From contig JABJAB010000037.1 of NCBI GenBank assembly GCA_018666235.1, positions 1 through 10,891 on the forward strand: a stretch of DNA of 10,891 nucleotides, given 5' to 3'. This DNA is from Ilumatobacter sp. (lineage in GTDB: Bacteria > Actinomycetota > Acidimicrobiia > Acidimicrobiales > Ilumatobacteraceae). A model generated the notes under the pieces. It saw only the letters and a program-made list of their open reading frames with translations. It had not been told where the DNA came from and searched no databases. A program made the translations under genes and the position numbers. This document shows positions 1-7,028 of this stretch, piece by piece; the stretch's first letter is position 1, and each line of letters starts with the position of its first letter.

Positions 1-215
1 CCGAGCAAGACGACCAGCACTGCGGCGCCAGCGGCGATCCCGCCCGGACCGCGGTACCACGGTTGGTCCTCCTTCGGGACCGGTCCACCGGGTGCCGGAT
101 TGAATGGCGCACCTGCCGCCGTGATGGGCTGCACGATGGTCGGATCGGTCGGGTTCCCCCCAAGAGGGGGCAAGTCGCCAGGATTGCCGGCGGGAGAACC
201 AGGAACGTCAGTCAT
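1..215 (-). CDS. Pro/Gly-rich membrane protein, N-terminal part (runs off left edge)
   Basis: I do not recognise this gene. The 71 visible codons begin with ATG at 215 and read MTDVPGSPAGNPGDLPPLGG at the N-terminus, followed by about 35 further Pro/Gly/Ala-rich residues. After a WYRGPGG motif near residues 53-59, a hydrophobic stretch of Ala, Val and Leu begins and continues past the edge. The likely topology is a disordered cytoplasmic tail followed by a transmembrane helix, with the rest of the protein outside the window. No good Shine-Dalgarno sequence precedes the ATG. It lies 77 bp downstream of the dnaE2 stop codon on the same strand. That gap contains a TTGACT hexamer (271-276, minus strand) without a well-spaced -10 box, and a 4-bp-stem hairpin at 248-259, but no convincing terminator. 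Co-transcription with dnaE2 is possible but not shown. Confidence 0.6.
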   Translation of the reverse strand, partial: MTDVPGSPAGNPGDLPPLGGNPTDPTIVQPITAAGAPFNPAPGGPVPKEDQPWYRGPGGIAAGAAVLVVLL

Positions 216-292
216 CTCACTGTTTGTAGCAGGTTTGCAACGTTCAGCGGTCGATACCGGAACATTCTTGAGTCAATCCAGAACGACTCGGG

Positions 293-3200
293 TCAACGGA
301 AATCGCGGCTTGCAATGGTGCCCGACATCGGCAGCGGATCGAGGCGCTCGGCGACGATGTTGATCACGCCTTCGGAACGTTCGAGACGACCTCGGATGAC
401 CATTGCCGACGCTTCGCGCGCGACGTTCCGGAAGCGCTGCCAGCAGCCCTTCGACACCACAACATTGATCAGCCCGGTCTCGTCTTCGAGGTTGAGGAAC
501 GTGACACCTTGCGCAGTCTGTGGCCGCTGACGATGGGTGACCACGCCGGCAACATGCACCATCGAGCCGGGTTCGGGATCCCACAATTGCGCCGAGGTGA
601 GCACTCCGATCGCGTCGAGTTCCTTGCGGACGAACTGAGTCGGGTGCCCATCGGGCGACACGCCGGTGGCCCAAAGATCGGCCACTGCTTCTTCGACCGG
701 CGTCATCCCTGGCAGACGTGGTGCCGCGTCACCGGTGATGATGCCCGCAAGTCGTCCCGGGCGCGACTGCACGGTGGCTCCCACGGTCCACATCGCTTCG
801 CGTCGGTCGAGCCCGAAGCATTCGGTGAACACCCCAGCGGTGGACATCGCTTCGAGCTGTGGAAGCTGCAGCGCAGGGACGCGGCGCACCAGGTCCTCGG
901 TATCGCCAAACTGGCCACGCTGCTTGCGCTCGGACTCGATCTTGTCGGCCAGGTCGGCACCAATACCGCGTATCGATCCCAGCCCGAGACGAACGGCGAC
1001 TCCGCCGACTGATGCTCCTGGCCCATCTTCCTCACACGGCTCCAAAGTGGCGCCGGCCAACGATGCATTGAGGTCGGGGGTGCGCACGACGACCCCGTGC
1101 CGACGAGCATCACGTACCAAGGTGTGCGGCGACCAGAACCCCATCGGTTGCGCATTGAGCAGTGCTGCGCAGAAAGCCGCCGGCTCGTGATATTTGATCC
1201 ACGACGACGAATACACCAGGTACGCAAAGCTCACCGAATGCGACTCGGGAAACCCATAGTTCGCGAACGCCTTCATCTTGAGATACAGCTCGTCAGCGAT
1301 GTCACCGGTGATGCCATTGCCCTCCATGCCGACATACAGCCGTTCCTTCAGCTGCTCCATCCGACGAGCTGACCGTTTCGAACCCATTGCCTGACGCAAC
1401 TCGTCGGACTCGGCTGGCGTGAATCCGGCGACGTCGATCGCCATCTGCATCAACTGCTCCTGGAACAGAGGGATGCCCAAGGTCTTGCCGAGTGAGTTCT
1501 CGAGCAACGGATGGAGGTACGTGACCTGCTCCTTACCGTTCCGTCGCCGGATGTACGGATGCACGGACCCACCCTGAATCGGCCCCGGGCGGATGAGCGC
1601 CACTTCTACCACCAGGTCGTAGAACCGGCGCGGCTTGAGTCGCGGCAGCGTGGCCATCTGCGCCCGCGATTCGATCTGGAACACGCCGACGGTGTCTGCT
1701 CGACACAACATGGCGTACACGTCGTCATCTTGCGGGAGCGTGGCGAGGTCAATCTCGTAGCCACGATGCTCGCGAACGAGGTCGATGGCGGAGTGCAACG
1801 CCGAGAGCATTCCGAGTCCGAGCAAGTCGAACTTGACCAGACCGGTGGCTGCGCAATCGTCCTTGTCCCACTGCAGCACCGATCGCTTGTCCATCCGTCC
1901 CCACTCGACAGGACACACTTCGATCACCGGTCGGTCACAGATGACCATCCCGCCCGAGTGGATGCCGAGGTGGCGTGGAGCGTCTTCGACTTCGAGCGCG
2001 AGGTCGAGCACCGACTGCGGAATGGAACAATCGTCCTGTTCCATTGTCACGCGGACGCCGCCCCAGCCGTCGACCTGTTTTGCCCAAGCATCCTGTTGTC
2101 CCGGCTCGTACCCGAGCGCCTTGGCCATGTCACGAACTGCCGAGCGCGCCCGGTACGTGATGACGTTGGCGACCTGTGCGGTGTGATGCCGGCCATACCG
2201 CTCGTAGACGTACTGGATGACCTCTTCGCGACGATCACTTTCGATGTCGATGTCGATGTCGGGCGGGCCATCGCGCTCGGGCGACAGAAAACGTTCAAAC
2301 AGCAGGCCGAGCGACACGGCATCGGCCGCGGTGACCCCGATGGCATAACAGACCGCTGAGTTGGCAGCGCTCCCCCGGCCCTGGCACAAGATGTTGGATC
2401 GGCGACAGAACTCGACCAGGTCCCACACGACCAGAAAATACCCGGCGAAGTTGAGTTGATCGATCAGCGCGAGTTCGCGGTCGATCGTCTGCCATGCTCG
2501 AGCCCGCAAGGACAGGTCCTCGACCATCCTTCCGTTTGTCACAGAGGCGGGCGTGGGCCGCTCGCCGTAGCGCCCACGGCCGCCTCGCTCGACGATGCCG
2601 CGCAAGTGCTCCATCTCGGTCATTGGCCGGCCACTTGGGTCAGGCGGGCACGGGAACGGCGGCAGATTCGGTGCAACGAGCGCCAAGTCGAACGCAGCGG
2701 AGCGCCCGATCTCAGCAGCACGCTCCACTACGCCGGGGTACCTCGCGAAACGTTGCAACTGTTCGGCCCCGGATCGCAGGTGGGCTCCTGATGCTCCAGG
2801 CAGCCACGCATCGAGATCGGCCAGGCTGCGACGTGCCCTGACTGCAGCAAGCGCCGCGGCCAACTTGCGTTGTGGCGGTGTGGCGTAATGCACGTTGTTG
2901 GTGGCCACACATCCCAGACGTTCCTGTGTGGCCAGTTCGAACAGCGCGTCGTTGCGTGCCGAATCAAGCGGGTCGCCGTGATCCCACAACTCGACAAGAA
3001 CCCGGTCGCGTCCGAAGGCTTCGATGAGGCATTGGAGCTCGCGTCGCGCTGCAGCCACCCCATCGGTGGCCAACGCTGCCGGAACTGCCCCTTTCCGGCA
3101 GCCGGTGAGCACCCAGGCGTGTCCGCTCAGGGCGTCGGCGAGATCACCGAACGCGAATTGGGGCGCGCCCTTCTCGCCGGCAAGGTGCCCGATACTCAAC

Positions 3201-3781
3201 GCTCGCGAGAGCCGGCCGTATCCGTCGACGCCATCGGCAAGCACGAGTAGATGCGTCCCTGCTGGGTCGGGAGCGTGCGAATCGGGCACGAGTCCGGTGG
3301 CGATCTGTTGCTGGGTGTCGGCTTCAGATCTACGCACCCTGCTCGCCACTCCGCTCGTGAGCGTGATCTCGCTGCCGAACACGGTTGGCAACCCCACGAC
3401 TTTGGCGGCCTCGGCGAACCTGACGACGCCATAGAAGCCGTTGTGATCGGTGACGGCCAACGCTTCGAGGCCGAGGCGCGCTGCTTCGGTGGCCAGCTCT
3501 TCGGGGTGCGATGCGCCATCGAGGAACGAGAAGTTCGAGTGACAGTGCAGCTCGGCATACGGCACCGCAGCGGCTCGTGTTCGAGCTGTCAGGTCAGCTG
3601 GCGCTTCGAAGGGCTGACGCCGACGGCTCCATGCCGGCCCATCGCCACCCGCATTCCACGACGGGCTGCCGGGGGCCCGTCCATCACGATTCGACTTGGC
3701 CTGCGGAGCCGAGCGCGGCGGCTGATCAGACAGTGTGGCTTCAAGTTCGCTCCAGGACCAGGACGGGTGATTGAACCCCAT
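293..3781 (-). CDS. dnaE2: Error-prone DNA polymerase III alpha subunit DnaE2
   Basis: This is the replicative-type polymerase of the SOS mutasome, which performs translesion synthesis and damage-induced mutagenesis in the cytoplasm with ImuA' and ImuB. The product is 1162 aa, slightly longer than the usual 1050-1100 for DnaE2. An actinobacterial-style N-terminal extension (MGFNHPSWSWSELEATL) is followed by a PHP domain with metal-type motifs HCHSNFSFLDG (about residue 79) and TDHNGFYG (about 111). The C-family palm carries PDIDID (about 507-512) with the catalytic aspartates. Later come the HSGGMVI and ANYGFPESHS motifs, a helix-hairpin-helix region (LGLGSIRGIGADLADKI), and a C-terminal OB fold (VAGVVTHRQRP... 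onwards). The protein ends in SRDFR, as is typical of DnaE2. I chose ATG 3781 over the upstream GTG at 3787 because known DnaE2 proteins start MG and because a predicted transcription start falls at 3781-3782. A LexA box lies 11 bp upstream. Confidence 0.96.
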   Translation of the reverse strand: MGFNHPSWSWSELEATLSDQPPRSAPQAKSNRDGRAPGSPSWNAGGDGPAWSRRRQPFEAPADLTARTRAAAVPYAELHCHSNFSFLDGASHPEELATEAARLGLEALAVTDHNGFYGVVRFAEAAKVVGLPTVFGSEITLTSGVASRVRRSEADTQQQIATGLVPDSHAPDPAGTHLLVLADGVDGYGRLSRALSIGHLAGEKGAPQFAFGDLADALSGHAWVLTGCRKGAVPAALATDGVAAARRELQCLIEAFGRDRVLVELWDHGDPLDSARNDALFELATQERLGCVATNNVHYATPPQRKLAAALAAVRARRSLADLDAWLPGASGAHLRSGAEQLQRFARYPGVVERAAEIGRSAAFDLALVAPNLPPFPCPPDPSGRPMTEMEHLRGIVERGGRGRYGERPTPASVTNGRMVEDLSLRARAWQTIDRELALIDQLNFAGYFLVVWDLVEFCRRSNILCQGRGSAANSAVCYAIGVTAADAVSLGLLFERFLSPERDGPPDIDIDIESDRREEVIQYVYERYGRHHTAQVANVITYRARSAVRDMAKALGYEPGQQDAWAKQVDGWGGVRVTMEQDDCSIPQSVLDLALEVEDAPRHLGIHSGGMVICDRPVIEVCPVEWGRMDKRSVLQWDKDDCAATGLVKFDLLGLGMLSALHSAIDLVREHRGYEIDLATLPQDDDVYAMLCRADTVGVFQIESRAQMATLPRLKPRRFYDLVVEVALIRPGPIQGGSVHPYIRRRNGKEQVTYLHPLLENSLGKTLGIPLFQEQLMQMAIDVAGFTPAESDELRQAMGSKRSARRMEQLKERLYVGMEGNGITGDIADELYLKMKAFANYGFPESHSVSFAYLVYSSSWIKYHEPAAFCAALLNAQPMGFWSPHTLVRDARRHGVVVRTPDLNASLAGATLEPCEEDGPGASVGGVAVRLGLGSIRGIGADLADKIESERKQRGQFGDTEDLVRRVPALQLPQLEAMSTAGVFTECFGLDRREAMWTVGATVQSRPGRLAGIITGDAAPRLPGMTPVEEAVADLWATGVSPDGHPTQFVRKELDAIGVLTSAQLWDPEPGSMVHVAGVVTHRQRPQTAQGVTFLNLEDETGLINVVVSKGCWQRFRNVAREASAMVIRGRLERSEGVINIVAERLDPLPMSGTIASRDFR

Positions 3782-3788
3782 CCACACA

Positions 3789-3817
3789 AGTATCGAACAA
3801 ACGTTCTATTCGTGCAA
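3789..3817 (-). promoter_or_regulatory. Predicted SOS promoter of dnaE2, leaderless
   Basis: On the minus strand, a -35-like TTGCAC (3817-3812) and a -10-like GATACT (3794-3789) are separated by exactly 17 bp. The LexA box fills most of the spacer. Counting from the -10 hexamer, transcription should begin at about 3782-3781, which is the A of the dnaE2 ATG. No Shine-Dalgarno sequence fits between the box and the start, so a leaderless mRNA, common in actinobacteria, is the simplest reading. The -35 element lies inside the last codons of the Nudix gene. The hexamers are read by eye and no start site is experimentally known. Confidence 0.5.
3793..3808. promoter_or_regulatory. LexA (SOS) box upstream of dnaE2
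   Basis: TCGAACAAACGTTCTA (plus strand) matches the actinobacterial LexA consensus TCGAAC-N4-GTTCGA at 15 of 16 positions counting the N4. The one deviation (GTTCTA instead of GTTCGA) arises because these outer three bases are also the TAG stop codon of the Nudix gene on the minus strand. The site sits 11 bp before the dnaE2 ATG and overlaps the predicted promoter, so bound LexA would block RNA polymerase directly. It shares the 17-mer GTATCGAACAAACGTTC with the imuA' site. Confidence 0.88.
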
Positions 3818-4399
3818 ATCGAGTCCACGTCGTTGGAGAAAGCGCAAGATGCCTTCCAAGCCGGGGTCGGCTTGCTCGACAGCAGCCTCCCAGTCGTACC
3901 AGCCAATCTCCTGGCTCTCGCCCTCCGGCGGATCAGGGTCGGCGTCGCCCCCATCGAGCAAGTACCGCACGTCGAGATGCGTATGCCCTCGGCCACCGGG
4001 GTGCACATCGACGTGCAACAGCTCTGGAACCCCCTCGTCATCGAGCGGCCCGACAAAGTGCACCTCGAGCCCCGTCTCCTCGCGAGCCTCACGCAATGCG
4101 GCTGCCCACGGCGACTCACCTGGGTCGATGTGCCCTCCCGGCTGCAACCAGAAACCGAGCCGCTTGTGCTTCAACAGCACCACACCGCGCGGCCCCACCA
4201 CCAAGGCCGAACCGGTGACGTGGATCGAGTTCGATTCCTGCGCAAACGGTTCGTCGAGTTGATCAAACGCCTCGACGAAGGCGCGCAGTGACTGACGTTC
4301 GCGGTCGTCGACAGGTTGCTTGGCGATGACATCTCGACGGAGTCGAGCAATGACTGCAGCGTGGCGCACCGTTCCATCTTTCGCCACCCACATCGTCAT
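3806..4399 (-). CDS. Nudix hydrolase
   Basis: This is a 197-aa Nudix-family pyrophosphohydrolase, which hydrolyses nucleoside diphosphates linked to some moiety X. Candidates include oxidised or damaged nucleotides, but the substrate cannot be read from sequence. The Nudix box Gx5Ex7REUxEEXGU is complete at residues 89-111 (GHIDPGE ... REAREETGL), so the metal-binding glutamates are intact. About 60 residues of helical, charged sequence precede the Nudix fold, and the C-terminus is LRFLQRRGLDLHE. The start could be ATG 4399 or ATG 4393. The GGA at 4400-4402 is spaced better for 4393, so the N-terminus is uncertain by two residues. The stop codon lies within the dnaE2 LexA box, and dnaE2 starts 24 bp further on. 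Read-through would join the two genes, and a role in nucleotide-pool cleaning alongside mutagenic repair is an inference from position. Confidence 0.92.
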   Translation of the reverse strand: MTMWVAKDGTVRHAAVIARLRRDVIAKQPVDDRERQSLRAFVEAFDQLDEPFAQESNSIHVTGSALVVGPRGVVLLKHKRLGFWLQPGGHIDPGESPWAAALREAREETGLEVHFVGPLDDEGVPELLHVDVHPGGRGHTHLDVRYLLDGGDADPDPPEGESQEIGWYDWEAAVEQADPGLEGILRFLQRRGLDLHE

Positions 4400-4437
4400 T
4401 CCAAATCACATCGATGCCGTCCGCTCCTCATTTCTTC

Positions 4438-4466
4438 TTGAGTTCCAGAAACTCCTGACCGATACC
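4438..4466 (+). promoter_or_regulatory. Candidate promoter with palindromic operator before the response regulator
   Basis: TTGAGT (4438-4443) and GATACC (4461-4466) are separated by 17 bp in the divergent gap between the Nudix gene and the response-regulator gene. The -35 resembles the sigma-70 type at 4 of 6 positions and the -10 is weak. The 5-bp inverted repeat GAGTT-CCAGA-AACTC (4440-4454) overlaps the -35 hexamer and the spacer, where a repressor or the regulator itself could bind. This is pattern reading by eye and could be chance. Confidence 0.25.
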
Positions 4467-4494
4467 ACTGAAAGCGAACAAATGACCACTGACC

Positions 4495-4517
4495 CAGCCG
4501 AGCCAATCACTCGGCTG
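4495..4517 (+). promoter_or_regulatory. Hairpin in the leader of the response-regulator gene
   Basis: CAGCCGAG (4495-4502) and CTCGGCTG (4510-4517) form a perfect 8-bp inverted repeat with a 7-nt loop (CCAATCA). It extends by two GC pairs across a single bulged T. It lies 27 bp before ATG 4545 and just before the GGAAG ribosome binding site. No U-run follows, so it does not look like an intrinsic terminator. If translation starts at 4545 this is a 5' leader hairpin. If it starts at 4482 it is coding. Confidence 0.45.
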
Positions 4518-4531
4518 TGGCCCCAGACGGC

Positions 4532-4536
4532 GGAAG
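4532..4536 (+). promoter_or_regulatory. Ribosome binding site deciding the response-regulator start
   Basis: GGAAG, 8 nt before ATG 4545, is the best Shine-Dalgarno sequence available for this gene. ATG 4482 has only a weak GAAAGCGA. This supports the shorter protein, which begins just ahead of the receiver domain. Confidence 0.5.
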
Positions 4537-4544
4537 AACTCAAC

Positions 4545-5321
4545 ATGGACCTTGAAACAAATCTTGCACCACGCATCCTGATCGCAGTCTCAGACACCGA
4601 TCTGCGACGCATCGCCGTGGCCGGTCTCCGTGCCAGCGGTTTCTGCGTGAGTGCCCCGACCGATGCAGAGGCAGCCATCATGCTTGCCCAGTCGTTCTCT
4701 CCTGACATCTTGCTCGTCGATGCACGACTGATGTCGCCTGAAGGTCGCCCACTCTTCGAGATGCTTCGCCACTCGTCCGAGCAGTACATGCTGTGCGTCG
4801 CCGGTCATGGCGAACACCGAGTCCGCGCCGCCGTACTGCACGCTGGCGCCGACGATGCCATCTCGACTCCACTGCACGTCGATGAACTCGCTGCGCGCTG
4901 CCATGCCATGCTCCGCCGCCCGCGTCAGCTCCAACAGCGCATCGAGACGACACCCGTCTCGTCACTCGTGCTCGGCCCGCTCACCATTGACCTTGGCCGA
5001 CGCGAAGCCCGCGTCGACGACGAAGAAGTACAGACCACTCGCATCGAGTTCTCCTTGCTTGAACAGCTCTGCCGTCGACCCACTGAGGTGTGCACTCGCG
5101 AAGAGCTGCTCGACTCCGTCTGGGGCCCTCGATGGGTCGGTGACAGTCATGTCGTCGACGTGCATCTGTCGAACCTGCGTCGCAAGCTCGACAAGGCAGC
5201 TCCGGGCACGAAGGTGATCCATACCGTTCGTGGTGTGGGCTTCCGTCTCGCCAACGACGTCACCGACGCCATCGAAATCCCCGCCGTCATCGAAATCCCC
5301 GACACCGTCGGCGTTGCCTGA
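4545..5321 (+). CDS. Atypical OmpR/PhoB-family response regulator
   Basis: This is a 258-aa DNA-binding response regulator with an N-terminal receiver (about residues 9-115) and a C-terminal OmpR/PhoB winged helix (about 140-240, ending IHTVRGVGFRL). The phospho-acceptor Asp is present (LLVDARL, D59). The acidic pair that binds Mg is replaced by V15-S16 (ILIAVSDTD), the conserved Thr/Ser by A86 (CVAGHGE), and the conserved Lys by T108 (ISTPLHVDEL). This leaves a pocket unlikely to be phosphorylated in the usual way. No sensor kinase is adjacent. The start at 4545 is chosen for its ribosome binding site; ATG 4482 would add 21 residues. The C-terminal tail contains a small duplication (AIEIPAVIEIP). 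The gene is the only plus-strand gene here, convergent with imuB (65-bp gap, no clear terminator) and divergent from the Nudix gene. Its target is not evident. Confidence 0.93.
   Translation: MDLETNLAPRILIAVSDTDLRRIAVAGLRASGFCVSAPTDAEAAIMLAQSFSPDILLVDARLMSPEGRPLFEMLRHSSEQYMLCVAGHGEHRVRAAVLHAGADDAISTPLHVDELAARCHAMLRRPRQLQQRIETTPVSSLVLGPLTIDLGRREARVDDEEVQTTRIEFSLLEQLCRRPTEVCTREELLDSVWGPRWVGDSHVVDVHLSNLRRKLDKAAPGTKVIHTVRGVGFRLANDVTDAIEIPAVIEIPDTVGVA
5271..5301 (+). repeat. Short direct repeat at the 3' end of the response-regulator gene
   Basis: ATCGAAATCCCCG occurs at 5271-5283 and again at 5289-5301, an 18-bp period in frame that encodes IEIPAVIEIP in the C-terminal tail. It is probably a small in-frame duplication outside the folded winged helix. 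Confidence 0.7.
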
Positions 5322-5386
5322 CGCGTCACCTCCGACGCCACCAAGATCCCGCGGGCCCACCAACACGGTCACCGTCACGATCCGAG

Positions 5387-7024
5387 TCAGTCGTAGAGGG
5401 CAGCGACCCACCACCGGCGATGCTCGGCGACGACGAGGTAGCCGCGCTGGTCCCCTGCAGGGTCTTCAGTGATCACCTGGAACCGAGCAAGACGCCGGTG
5501 ACCTTCCGGCTCCCACCACCGCTCGTCAATCGGCCACGGCCCCGCCCAGGCCGCGATATCGCGAGTCCGACCCGGCCGCCACCCTGATGCTTCGTCACCG
5601 GACATCAGCCGGAACTGAGCCGGTGGCGCCGACACCACGCCTCGACCGCTCACCTGCACGGGCTGCCCGACGTCGTCAAGCACCTCGGCCGGGTGAGGAT
5701 CAGCGAAAACCGTCGACGGCGACGGGGCTGGCAATGCCCCGGGCCACGGACCGCTGGGACCACTCCCCGTGCCAGCACTCGACACTGCCCGCGCCCGCCC
5801 GTCGAGATCGACGTTCGAGGCCGGAACCCATCGATATCGATCAGCCGGCAACCGACCTCCGTTCCAGACCGGCACGGTGACCGCATCGTCGGATGTCATG
5901 CTGGTCAGCCGGGCAATGGTCCGCGCCGCTTGACGGTCGGCTTCGGACTGCCCACCCCACAGCCCCAACTGGCTCCCGACGTCGGCACGCACTTCATCAG
6001 GCGTCAACCGGATCAGCGCGATACCGCCGGTGATCTCGTGCTCGCTCCCGCGCGGCAGATTGACCCAGGCATCGAGCTGCCAACGCACTCGCTCAACCAT
6101 TGCTGGCGCGTTCAACCCCGCTGACCGGTACCACGACCGCTCAGATCGTTCACCGTGCTCGGTCTCGAGTTCGACGACCAGCCGAGTGCACACCCGCCCG
6201 GTCGCCGCCAAGGACTGCCCAAGCTCGTCAGCCAACTGCTTCGCGACAAACACCACTGCAGAAGCCTGCGCCACTGGATCGTCGAGGACCTGGTCGAGTC
6301 GGCGCTCCGGGGCCGGGTCAGTGGTGCTTGATGGACGAACATCAGCCCCCGCAGCCAAACGGTGCGCGTGCACCCCCGGGTGTCCGAACCGTCCGAGCAC
6401 GTCAGCAGGATCGAGCGCCGCGAGGTCACCGAGGCGACGCAGGCCGAGACGAGTGAAGAGATCGATCATTTCCGGGTCGGATTCACCAAGTGTCTGCAAC
6501 CACCCGATCGGAAGCGACGCGCAAAAGGCCGGCGACTGCTCTGGTTCGACGACCACCGGACTGTCTCGACGCACCGACAATCGAGCCGCCACGCTCGACG
6601 AGAATCGCCCGTCAGCCACACCGACACCGGCGAGCACCACCATCCCGACCTCAGCAACGACGTGCTGCAAGTGCTCGGCCACCGCAGCGTCGCCGCCGAA
6701 GTACTTCGATGGCCCTCGCGCCGCCAGGCTGACCCATCCGGGCTCGATCACATCGAGCCGCGGAGATACCTCGGCAACAGCACGGACCACCGGCTCGAAT
6801 TCGCGCGCATCCCGAGCAGGATCGTGATCGACCAATTCGATCTCCGGACACCGACGCTGCGCCTGACGCCGGCGCTGCCCGATCACCACCCCTTCTGCTG
6901 CCGCTGCTGCGGTGCGGGCCACCACCCGGTTTGCCGACATCACCGCCGCCGGCAGATTTCCGTCGAAGCCCGCGGCAACGACTGGCCAGTCAGGAAGCCA
7001 CACCGTGACCATGCGCATCACCAT
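5387..7024 (-). CDS. imuB: ImuB, non-catalytic Y-family polymerase-like mutasome hub
   Basis: ImuB links the mutasome to the replication clamp and recruits DnaE2 and ImuA' at stalled forks. The product is 545 aa. The N-terminus MVMRMVTVWLPDWPVVAAG is the usual ImuB start (VWLPDWPV). In place of the Y-family catalytic SIDE motif it has VIEPGWVSLAARGPSKYFGG (about residues 92-111), so the metal-binding acidic residues appear absent and no polymerase activity is expected. A beta-clamp-binding motif QLGLWG is at about 352-357, comparable to the QLPLWG of mycobacterial ImuB, and separates the polymerase-like core from a C-terminal interaction region ending RWWVAALYD. ATG 7024 is chosen over an in-frame start at 7228, since the extra 68 residues would overlap imuA' and show no family similarity. 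ATG 7018 or 7012 are also possible. The gene starts 4 bp after the imuA' stop, which implies one operon. Confidence 0.95.
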   Translation of the reverse strand: MVMRMVTVWLPDWPVVAAGFDGNLPAAVMSANRVVARTAAAAAEGVVIGQRRRQAQRRCPEIELVDHDPARDAREFEPVVRAVAEVSPRLDVIEPGWVSLAARGPSKYFGGDAAVAEHLQHVVAEVGMVVLAGVGVADGRFSSSVAARLSVRRDSPVVVEPEQSPAFCASLPIGWLQTLGESDPEMIDLFTRLGLRRLGDLAALDPADVLGRFGHPGVHAHRLAAGADVRPSSTTDPAPERRLDQVLDDPVAQASAVVFVAKQLADELGQSLAATGRVCTRLVVELETEHGERSERSWYRSAGLNAPAMVERVRWQLDAWVNLPRGSEHEITGGIALIRLTPDEVRADVGSQLGLWGGQSEADRQAARTIARLTSMTSDDAVTVPVWNGGRLPADRYRWVPASNVDLDGRARAVSSAGTGSGPSGPWPGALPAPSPSTVFADPHPAEVLDDVGQPVQVSGRGVVSAPPAQFRLMSGDEASGWRPGRTRDIAAWAGPWPIDERWWEPEGHRRLARFQVITEDPAGDQRGYLVVAEHRRWWVAALYD

Positions 7025-7028
7025 GGCA

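Noticed and set aside
371..386. LexA-like CGGAACGTTCGAG in the 3' end of dnaE2
   Set aside because: The arms are too close (no N4 spacing) and it lies within the conserved OB-fold coding region.
2241..2258. Three TCGATG hexamers in a row inside dnaE2
   Set aside because: They simply encode the alternating Asp-Ile of the catalytic PDIDIDI motif; no separate repeat function is indicated.
1511..2359. Long plus-strand open frame opposite dnaE2
   Set aside because: It is antisense to well-conserved dnaE2 motifs, has Arg/His-rich shadow composition, and resembles no known family.
3251..4291. 346-codon plus-strand open frame spanning the dnaE2 start and Nudix gene
   Set aside because: It crosses two confident minus-strand genes and the LexA box, and shows no domain. 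It is a high-GC shadow frame.
5322..5386. Possible bidirectional terminator between the response regulator and imuB
   Set aside because: It contains only short GC palindromes such as CCCGCGGG, with no usable loop or T-run.
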